Source of the DNA: Phycisphaerae bacterium
GTDB lineage: Bacteria > Planctomycetota > Phycisphaerae > Sedimentisphaerales > UBA12454
Direction: 5' to 3'
DNA: 64,000 bases
Assembly: GCA_041652575.1 (NCBI GenBank)
Contig: JBAZHC010000007.1
Location: forward strand, 1-64,000
Shown: piece by piece, positions 55,333 through 62,266 of the stretch
How the letters are laid out: each line of letters begins with the position of its first letter
Numbering within the stretch: position 1 is the stretch's first letter
Made by a program: the position numbers and the translations under genes
The notes under the pieces: generated by a model
The model's database searches: none
What the model saw: only the letters and a program-made list of their open reading frames with translations
What the model was told of the DNA's origin: nothing

Positions 55333-56754
55333 TCAAGGTGCACTGGTGAGCCAGTTATCCGCTAAAACAGCAAAGTCCATAAAGTTAACGATGCCGTCCC
55401 CGCCAGTCGGGGCAATATCTGCTGATGGTTCGTTTTGCAGCCAGGCTAATGCCAAGACGCGAAGATCGTCGATGTTCACCGTGCAATCGCCGTCCAGGTC
55501 GCCTGCAAAAGGTGTTGTGCACTCGACTTGGTCAAGAATTTTTTCCGCACCACTTAGATTATCGGCAAATAAATAATTTTCTGCTGTTGCCAGTTGAGCC
55601 ATTACAGTGGGATTGCTCAGATTTGCCTTTCTTGACGTGTAAAGCCGTACAGGCAGCCTTAAGTCCGCAGCCGTGTAGGAGAAATCAGCATCGATATACT
55701 GCTTACGCATTTGCTGAGTTATTTCCAGATATATATAGCCATCCTCTTCTGTCGGCTCGATGATTGTCCCTTCGCCGTAGTCGTTCCATGTTTCAAGCTG
55801 GACGATATCCGCGCTGCTCTGCAATCCCCTTTCGAGCGTATAAGAATAGGTAGAGCCGAATGCTGCATACTGGTCATCGATATAACCATAAGATGAACCC
55901 ACTCCGGCTTCCGCATAAATATCGTGAAATCTCGGAAAAGCTCCCGCCAGATAATGCTCCCAATGATAAGTACCGGCCCTGCTGTAAAAAGAGTTGAGAT
56001 TATTGATTATACTTGTTGAAGATGTCGGCGATGAAGGCGTCGTACCTGATTGTGGACTGGGCCAGTCAAATTCTCCGGTTCTTGTGGGGTAGGATATAAA
56101 ATGATATTTTAAAGGAAAGAAGTGCGGCTTCGGATTCAAGACGCTAAATAATGTTGTCCATTCCGCATCGGTGAAAAATTGAGGCCCAAAGCAAAGCAAT
56201 ACCGGCCTGTCATCTATTTTCAAATATGACGAGTCGGTAAAATAATTTGTTTGTAACCACTGCATTACCTGCTGACCGTGTGCAACAGCCATAGCTCTGG
56301 TGGCGGGAACGAAGTAACCATTATTGAGCATATTCCCCACAGTCGCATCTTCATAGCAGATGGAAAATTCAAGGCCGGCCGCTTTTATGTACGGGACAAA
56401 GGCATTCGTAGCGTCCCTTATAAGGCCGTAATCCCAAAAATCCGCAATACCATACCAGTCGGCAATCATACCATCTATACCCGCAAACTTCATCAAAAGC
56501 GCCTGTGATGCCAATACGTGCGGGTCGCTGGAGTCGTACGGCCCAAAGAGCGGATGGTAATGCGATGCGTATGTAGTCGGCGGACTATAGTGGTTCATCG
56601 TCCAATGCCAGCCCCAGAATCCGCTGACAGGCAGGGACTGATACCATGGCATATAATGAGCCATTAGTTTTTTGGTACTGGCGATTCCAAAAGAGTTACA
56701 ACAACAGATGGTCATCGCAAATACCAACACCATCAGAGTCGTTCTCTTTTTCAT
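55333..56754 (-). CDS. Secreted GH71/GH99-like glycosidase with dockerin (copy 2)
   Basis: The start at 56754 (MKKRTTLMVL) has GGAGG just before it; an in-frame ATG at 56805 is rejected because it would precede the signal peptide. Architecture and most residues match copy 1 (AHYMPWYQSLP, GPYDSSDPHVLASQ, ETWNDYGEGTIIEPT, a dockerin with DLDGDCTVNIDDL). A Ser/Thr/Pro insert (near residue 240, GTTPSSPTSSTS) is new in this copy. It is probably the promoter-proximal gene of the pair, transcribed from the operator-bearing region to its right. Confidence 0.8.
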   Translation of the reverse strand: MKKRTTLMVLVFAMTICCCNSFGIASTKKLMAHYMPWYQSLPVSGFWGWHWTMNHYSPPTTYASHYHPLFGPYDSSDPHVLASQALLMKFAGIDGMIADWYGIADFWDYGLIRDATNAFVPYIKAAGLEFSICYEDATVGNMLNNGYFVPATRAMAVAHGQQVMQWLQTNYFTDSSYLKIDDRPVLLCFGPQFFTDAEWTTLFSVLNPKPHFFPLKYHFISYPTRTGEFDWPSPQSGTTPSSPTSSTSIINNLNSFYSRAGTYHWEHYLAGAFPRFHDIYAEAGVGSSYGYIDDQYAAFGSTYSYTLERGLQSSADIVQLETWNDYGEGTIIEPTEEDGYIYLEITQQMRKQYIDADFSYTAADLRLPVRLYTSRKANLSNPTVMAQLATAENYLFADNLSGAEKILDQVECTTPFAGDLDGDCTVNIDDLRVLALAWLQNEPSADIAPTGGDGIVNFMDFAVLADNWLTSAP

Positions 56755-56871
56755 ACATCCTCCAGTTTTCAAATCACTTATAAGCGGCTGATAGATATTG
56801 ACCACTTCAAATCATGGCTTCATTGCACAGAATTTTTCAATGTCCAGGTTTTCAACTCGGCAATACATTGC

Positions 56872-56900
56872 AGTATACCATCTATGCATACCAAAGTAAA
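56872..56900 (-). promoter_or_regulatory. Promoter of the GH71/99-like pair
   Basis: On the minus strand TTTACT, 17 bp, TATACT. The -10 lies inside ATAGATGGTATACT, which recurs exactly in the opposite orientation at the lacI promoter. Confidence 0.5.
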
Positions 56901-56912
56901 TGAAATTCACGT

Positions 56913-56928
56913 AAAAAACCGGTTTTTT
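56913..56928. promoter_or_regulatory. Operator palindrome upstream of the GH71/99-like pair
   Basis: The perfect 16-bp palindrome AAAAAACCGGTTTTTT, same core as at 51576. A degenerate second site (CTCGGTTTTC) has its centre about 20 bp away, near 56940. It lies just upstream of the -35 box. Confidence 0.65.
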
Positions 56929-57211
56929 CTAAGAACTCTCGGTTTTCAAAGTAAAAATTAATAATAATCTCAGGATGTTCCCTCTCCGAATCGGTTAGCT
57001 GTCATCGAAGTTTCAAATAAAGGACAACAAGCATTAAAAATCGCGAATTTATGGGTCCCTGCCACATCGACTATCTTTTTAAAAAAATCTTATTAGGAAC
57101 AAATTTTATTGATTTCGTTCTGCTATTCTATCGATGGCTACAACGAGCAAACCTTAATGTTTTACAGGCTTTTCGTTCGCCGGGCGTATATGCGATTTGA
57201 TGGAACTAAAC

Positions 57212-57240
57212 TTGCAATATATATAGATAGATGGTATACT
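57212..57240 (+). promoter_or_regulatory. Promoter of the lacI-type regulator
   Basis: TTGCAA, 17 bp, TATACT, with a predicted leader of about 95 nt. The -10 region is the inverted copy of the 14-mer at 56872-56885. Confidence 0.5.
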
Positions 57241-57342
57241 CAAAATTTAATCCGAAAGCAGAAAAAGGTGTAAAATTCTGGCAGAAGTTTTCGGTTTTTA
57301 ATATACTGTACCATATAGAGTGGGAATATCCATTAGAATAAA

Positions 57343-58482
57343 ATGCGTCGTAATGTAGTAAATTTGTATGATGTCGCCAAAGCAGCCGGCGTAAGCAAAT
57401 CAACGGCCAGCCTCGTGCTGAATAATAAGATCGGCAATGGTTTTAGTGTAACCGATGAAGTTAGAGACCGTATTTTGGATGTTTCACGGAAACTCGGTTA
57501 TCGCCCGAATCTGATTGCGCAGAGTTTGTCCAAGCTGAACAGGGAAATGATTCATATTTTAGGCGGCAGTCACGCATTGCACGATTTCGGCGATATTTAT
57601 CAAACCGCGGTCAACAAAATCGTATCGATGATTGATGCCGGTTTTGAAGATTATAATATTACCGTCGATATGTCTCTCCACCACGAAAATAAAAGCGAGC
57701 TCCCACCCTGGCATGTCAGCGCTGCTGTAATTCTCGCTCGCTGCAATCCGGCGACTGTTGAGGATTTGGAGCGAACAAACATTCCTTACATTGTCATTAA
57801 CGGTCCTGCCGGAAAATTGGGTTCTCAGGTTCTGCCGGATGATGTCAATGGCATGAAATTAGCCATTAAATATTTTGTTGAGCTCGGACATAAAAGAATA
57901 GCTTATGCCGGTCCGGAATGCGTTGCCGTGGATTATTGGTGGGCCGAAAGTAATGTCGTGCCTATTCCTGCGTTTTTGAAAGGACACAGCAGCGTATACG
58001 ACAGGCATCAGACATATTTAGAGCAAATGAAGGCTTACGGATTAACACCTATGTCCGGCCATGAAAGACTGCCCTCGACAGAAAAAACTGATAAAAATTT
58101 GAATGATTCCGAAGAAAAAGCTTATAAAGATTTACATAATTCCGCCGTAAGATACATAAAGAAAACTGTTTTACAGGACAAGGCAACCGCTATCATAGTT
58201 TACGGTCATATGGAGGCTCTTAATCTTCTGCAGATTGCTCAGGCCTTGAATATTTCTGTCCCGGAACAACTAAGCATTATATGTTTTTGCGACAAGCATG
58301 CCTGTAATATTATGAGCCCAAGTATGAGCTTTATCGATTTGATGTCTGAGGAAATGGGCCAGGCTGCCGCGGAATTATTAATAAGGCAATTGGAACATTC
58401 TGAACTAATATCGCCTCAAATAATTAAGTTGCCCGAACGGCTTATTGTAAGAGGCACCACATCTAAACCGCCTAACGACTAA
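57343..58482 (+). CDS. LacI-family transcriptional regulator of the glucan locus
   Basis: The N-terminal helix-turn-helix and hinge (VNLYDVAKAAGVSKSTASLVLNN to LGYRPNLIAQSLS in two parts, residues 6-67) are followed by a periplasmic-binding-protein-like ligand domain (about 70-370). AIKYFVELGHKRIAYAG and a late CFCDKHACNIMSPSMSFIDL are family-typical. An insert near 205-245 is longer than usual. It is divergent from the GH71/99-like genes and lies inside the repeats, so it is the probable reader of the AACCGGTT palindromes. The inducer is likely an alpha-gluco-oligosaccharide or its phosphate. The start codon has no strong ribosome binding site. Confidence 0.9.
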   Translation: MRRNVVNLYDVAKAAGVSKSTASLVLNNKIGNGFSVTDEVRDRILDVSRKLGYRPNLIAQSLSKLNREMIHILGGSHALHDFGDIYQTAVNKIVSMIDAGFEDYNITVDMSLHHENKSELPPWHVSAAVILARCNPATVEDLERTNIPYIVINGPAGKLGSQVLPDDVNGMKLAIKYFVELGHKRIAYAGPECVAVDYWWAESNVVPIPAFLKGHSSVYDRHQTYLEQMKAYGLTPMSGHERLPSTEKTDKNLNDSEEKAYKDLHNSAVRYIKKTVLQDKATAIIVYGHMEALNLLQIAQALNISVPEQLSIICFCDKHACNIMSPSMSFIDLMSEEMGQAAAELLIRQLEHSELISPQIIKLPERLIVRGTTSKPPND

Positions 58483-58748
58483 TTAAATATTTTCATTAAT
58501 CCCTACTTATACAAACTCATCGCAATTTTGAAGCTGGTTCCCGCATCGAGCTAATGCAGCGAAATGCGAGTGACAATCATTTAGCTCGGCAAGCATGACC
58601 GGAAAATCTCAATTTTTGCGAATAAAAAAAACCAGTCGTAAGTAACGGCCTTAAAGAAATTACCAAAATAGCGGGGGCATTATACGCTAACCTGAAGATA
58701 CAAACACAGCTTGATATTAACCTTAATATGAGATGCAAATTTTGCTAA
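58483..58748. other. Intergenic region with a stem-loop
   Basis: No gene in 266 bp. CGAGCTAA (58547-58554) pairs with TTAGCTCG (58581-58588) around smaller GC-rich turns. This may be the transcription end of the lacI-type gene, though no T-tract follows. Confidence 0.35.
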
Positions 58749-58871
58749 AAATAACCTTAATGATTGTCGGTGTTGTCGGGAGCCAGAGGAGTTGTTTTTT
58801 CTCAAGTCTTTATCAAATAAAGACTTAGTGATTATCGGTCGTTTAAATAGCGACACACTAAAATCAAGGCG
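58749..58871. repeat. Direct repeat, right copy (flank of the alpha-glucan island)
   Basis: Partner of 33851-33973, same orientation, about 80% identical. Its hairpin at 58804-58826 is perfect: AAGTCTTTA and TAAAGACTT with a five-base loop. The other copy keeps the pairing with one mismatch despite base changes, which suggests that structure matters. The sequence from here to 58955 contains no gene. Confidence 0.75.
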
Positions 58872-58955
58872 CTAAAAGACCAATTTGTGTTCAGATGCAT
58901 CTATATCTGGCCTGCGAATGGTAAAATATGCGGAACTTAGTCAAACTCCAATTCA

Positions 58956-59861
58956 CTATTTTCTCCACGGCGGATTCTCAGGCAGGCAGCTATCAAATTC
59001 TTCTATGAGTTTTTTCTCATAAGAGCCTGCATATTGGCCGCTGATAAATTTATCAAATGCTTCATCGTGAAACCTCTTCCAGCTCGCAACTTCATTGCCG
59101 GGATTTATCGGATAATACAAAACATTATTTTGCTTCGCAGCATTCATATCCCCAATAGCATCCCCCGCCATCAGGACTTTATCCTTGTCATATTTGCCGT
59201 TGCTGACGATTTCAAGATGCTCCGCCTTGGAACCCATCTCCTGCCCTGCTATCACTTTCACATACTTGTCTATGCCGTGTTCGGCCCATTCTCTTTCAAG
59301 AGCCTCTGTCGGCGTGGCTGAACAAATAATAATATCTGCATTTGCTGAAGCTTTCTCCAGGCTTTCGCGGACATATTTGAACGGTGCAATATTTTTTACG
59401 ATATCAGCAACTGCCTGATTAACCCTTTTGCTCCAGTCGAGAGCAATTTCAAGCTCAGCTTTTTCCTGCGGATTGCCGGATTTCGCAATTGCCTGTTCAA
59501 GACCGTGATTACTCAAAAGACTTTCGGGATTATTGACCCATTTACAGTAATACTCAAACTTCGGCACATCAAAACCACTCTCTTTTACTTTCGGATGCGA
59601 AGGCAAAAGTTCGGTTAAAATTCTGACAATAGTTTTATGCCTGTTTGCACCGCGAGTCTTGCTGAACAAATCGGCAAACTCTTTACATTCTCTGGCAGCT
59701 TCTGCAACCGGCTGCAATCCAAAACAGCTTATCATCCACGGGCAGAAACATTCTCTCTGCTTTATGCCCATCGCGTCAAATGCACAACCGTCAGAGTCTA
59801 TCGCTACAAGATATTTCTTTGTCGGCTTTAACTCCTTCAGAGGTTTTGCATAGTCAGTCAC
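58956..59861 (-). CDS. HAD-superfamily hydrolase
   Basis: Motif I is IDSDGCAFD (Asp22 and Asp24), motif II ICSAT, and motif IV MAGDAIGDMNAA. A helical cap of about 120 residues lies between motifs I and II. The start is GTG with AAGGA upstream, 12 bp after the lyase/GH105 fusion gene, so the two are co-transcribed. It is probably a phosphatase for a sugar or sugar-acid phosphate in the polyuronate pathway; the substrate is not known. Confidence 0.8.
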   Translation of the reverse strand: MTDYAKPLKELKPTKKYLVAIDSDGCAFDAMGIKQRECFCPWMISCFGLQPVAEAARECKEFADLFSKTRGANRHKTIVRILTELLPSHPKVKESGFDVPKFEYYCKWVNNPESLLSNHGLEQAIAKSGNPQEKAELEIALDWSKRVNQAVADIVKNIAPFKYVRESLEKASANADIIICSATPTEALEREWAEHGIDKYVKVIAGQEMGSKAEHLEIVSNGKYDKDKVLMAGDAIGDMNAAKQNNVLYYPINPGNEVASWKRFHDEAFDKFISGQYAGSYEKKLIEEFDSCLPENPPWRK

Positions 59862-59873
59862 TTCTTCATCCTT

Positions 59874-62180
59874 CTATCGTGATAACTTATATACTTCTGT
59901 TCCGGCAAGCAAAAACGCACCCACGCCGTAAAGGTCTGTCGTATCACTGGTAACTTCTTTAGGATCGAAGCCTATAGGCTGCACGCTGCCTAATTTTCCG
60001 TCCGGATGAACACATTTTACCAGCCCATCCCAGGCTTTTGCAACCACAGGCGGGTACTTTTGCTTATCGAGAATGCCCTGATTAATTCCCCACGCTATTG
60101 CATAGCAAAAAAGACTGCTGCAGCTTGCTTCAGGCATCGGGTAAGAATTCGGATCGAGCAGACTTGCCCGCCACATACCGTCAGATAATTGAATCGAGGC
60201 AATTTTGTCAGCCATTTCCTTATATATCTTTACATATATTTGACGGTCGGGGAAATCGGCCGGCATATATTGCAATATCCTTGCCAGACCCGCTATGACC
60301 CAGCCATTGCCGCGTCCCCAGAATATCTTCTTACCGTTATTTTCGCGCCTTGTAAAATAACGGCTGTCACGGTAATAAAGATGTTCTTGTTTGTCATATA
60401 AATAATCTGTAGTTAACCTGAACTCTGCATTCATAAAATCGATATATCTGCTGTCGCCGGTGACTGCCGAAAGTCTTGTCCAGACCGGGGGCGCCATAAA
60501 TAAAGAATCACACCACCACCATCGATCCTTTATGTTCTCCTGGTTAAAAACAAGCTGACTCTTGCAGGGATTTGCGAGGATATAATCGAATCTTTCACGC
60601 AAAGGGGCTATCATCCCGGGATTTTTATCTTTGCCGTACAATTCGAGATACACCTGCCCGATACAATGATCATCCGCATTATATATGCGCGGCCCCAACT
60701 GCCACTGATTTTTCCGGCCGACCTCCTTCAGAAAATTTTGACATTTCACATCATCGCTTATTGAGCTCCATGCGGTCATCCCTGTAAACATTACTGCATG
60801 CACCCAGCCTGTATCTTTGTGTTTTTCTCTATTGTCGGGATGATTCAATTGCCAGTCAGCAACAGCAGTTAAAACGGCCTTAATCTGTTTTGGCTGCATA
60901 ACATCAGGGAGTTGAACTTTTTTATTTGCCATAAAGAATAAATTCTCACGTTTGGTAATAATATTATCTTTCGGCAGTTTTTCAATCCATTGTCCGTAAA
61001 TCTTTTCATCGTATTTGATTTGCGCCCACTTCAAAAGATCAAAAATCGATTCACTGTCGACATTCTTAATCTGCTTATACGGCCATGACGAGGGATTATT
61101 TATATATCCTGCCAGAAAATCCAGTGCCTTTCGTAAACTCGCCCCTTTTGCACTCCGGTAATTCCACAAATCGACAGAAACATGTTCTCCGAGCCGTGCC
61201 AGCGTGAAGAATCCCCTCAAATTCATCTGACTATAGCCCAATGATTTTGTTCTTTCAAGTTCGTATGGCTGACGGCCATCAGGTTTGATTTGAGAGTCAA
61301 TCCGTGATTTTGTTGTTTTGGCAAGCACCTCTTCTGCAATGGAAGGTTTATCAACAAACAGTGCGAAACATACTACTTGCGCATCGTACCAGGTACCATG
61401 ATTATTGCGTGCAGAGGCTTCATCCCGTCCATTCGGACTGCTGCGGAGCCAGTTCAGATATTCTTCCATCCATGCCTGCATGGCCGACTGATCGTTCCTG
61501 CTCCAGTGACGGCTTGACTCCAGTAAGCCAATGGAATCGATAATAGAAATCAACCTCGCCGTATCGATAATCCCGATTCCGCGGCCTTTGACCCGACCCG
61601 GAATTCCCTGCCCAAAATTTAAATTGGGATTCATTCGAGTATTCGGATCGATAAACCATATCCGTAAAAGATCGGCGGCGTGTTCGGCGTATTTTTCTTC
61701 ATCACTGAAATAATAAGCCAGCGCCAGTGTTTCCACAGAATTCCTCATACTGCTTAATCTATTATAATCGTATGCTCCAGTTCCACTCTCATGATTGACA
61801 TAGCCGTCTTTCCGGACATACGGCAGGCCATCGGCAGTCTTAGGATTGGGCCACCAGTATTTACCCTGGCTCATATAATCGTGTTTGTCGCCGCTCGGCG
61901 GTATTGATGTTTTGTCCATGACCGAAAAAGGACCTGTTTTCAGGGATTCATCGGCTTCGACGAGAAGCTGCTTATAGGCCGGCAGTAATGTTTTATCCCC
62001 TTTTTGGATTTGGACTTTATTTTCCGCCAGCCATGCGCCATTCAGATAAAACACACGCGGCAAAGTTGATACATCTTTTACATCGTCAGGGATTTTACTG
62101 TAAACATTAATAGCACAGGTTAACACCTGCAATACAACCAGCCATAAAAACGCATCAAATCTATTTTGACGTAAAGTCAT
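59874..62180 (-). CDS. Alginate-lyase-like (PL5/PL38-type) domain fused to GH105 unsaturated uronyl hydrolase
   Basis: A signal-anchor or signal peptide (about 10-28) is followed by an (alpha/alpha) toroid lyase domain (about 40-400). GKYWWPNPKTADGLPYVRKDG, Asn260-His261 and Tyr265 in NNHGTWYDAQ, and YELERTKSLGYS match alginate-lyase-fold enzymes. From about 430 a GH105 domain follows: DDHCIGQVYLELY, WWWCDSLFMAPPVWTRLS with likely catalytic Asp558, and FWGRGNGWV. Lyase cleavage leaves a 4,5-unsaturated uronic acid at the new non-reducing end, which GH105 removes, so one polypeptide may do both steps. Glucuronan, alginate or ulvan-like chains are possible substrates. It is 768 residues long. 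Confidence 0.85.
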   Translation of the reverse strand: MTLRQNRFDAFLWLVVLQVLTCAINVYSKIPDDVKDVSTLPRVFYLNGAWLAENKVQIQKGDKTLLPAYKQLLVEADESLKTGPFSVMDKTSIPPSGDKHDYMSQGKYWWPNPKTADGLPYVRKDGYVNHESGTGAYDYNRLSSMRNSVETLALAYYFSDEEKYAEHAADLLRIWFIDPNTRMNPNLNFGQGIPGRVKGRGIGIIDTARLISIIDSIGLLESSRHWSRNDQSAMQAWMEEYLNWLRSSPNGRDEASARNNHGTWYDAQVVCFALFVDKPSIAEEVLAKTTKSRIDSQIKPDGRQPYELERTKSLGYSQMNLRGFFTLARLGEHVSVDLWNYRSAKGASLRKALDFLAGYINNPSSWPYKQIKNVDSESIFDLLKWAQIKYDEKIYGQWIEKLPKDNIITKRENLFFMANKKVQLPDVMQPKQIKAVLTAVADWQLNHPDNREKHKDTGWVHAVMFTGMTAWSSISDDVKCQNFLKEVGRKNQWQLGPRIYNADDHCIGQVYLELYGKDKNPGMIAPLRERFDYILANPCKSQLVFNQENIKDRWWWCDSLFMAPPVWTRLSAVTGDSRYIDFMNAEFRLTTDYLYDKQEHLYYRDSRYFTRRENNGKKIFWGRGNGWVIAGLARILQYMPADFPDRQIYVKIYKEMADKIASIQLSDGMWRASLLDPNSYPMPEASCSSLFCYAIAWGINQGILDKQKYPPVVAKAWDGLVKCVHPDGKLGSVQPIGFDPKEVTSDTTDLYGVGAFLLAGTEVYKLSR

Positions 62181-62266
62181 AATTCTCTTTTGTCCTTTTT
62201 TAGATTCCCTGAGATTCGACTGTTATTATATTAGCTTTGTTTAACAAAACTGCAAACTTAATACTA

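Larger units (their letters stand above)
56755..57342. other. Divergent regulatory region without a gene
   Basis: Nearly 590 bp between the GH71/99-like pair (minus) and the lacI-type gene (plus). It holds the promoters and operator listed separately. A further half-site CGGTTTTTAA lies at 57292-57301, and another TATACT at 57302-57307 may be an alternative lacI -10. No ORF or RNA is seen. Confidence 0.5.

Noticed and set aside
58540..58590. Integron attC-like site near the right border
   Set aside because: The hairpin lacks attC core sites and there is no integrase gene or cassette array.
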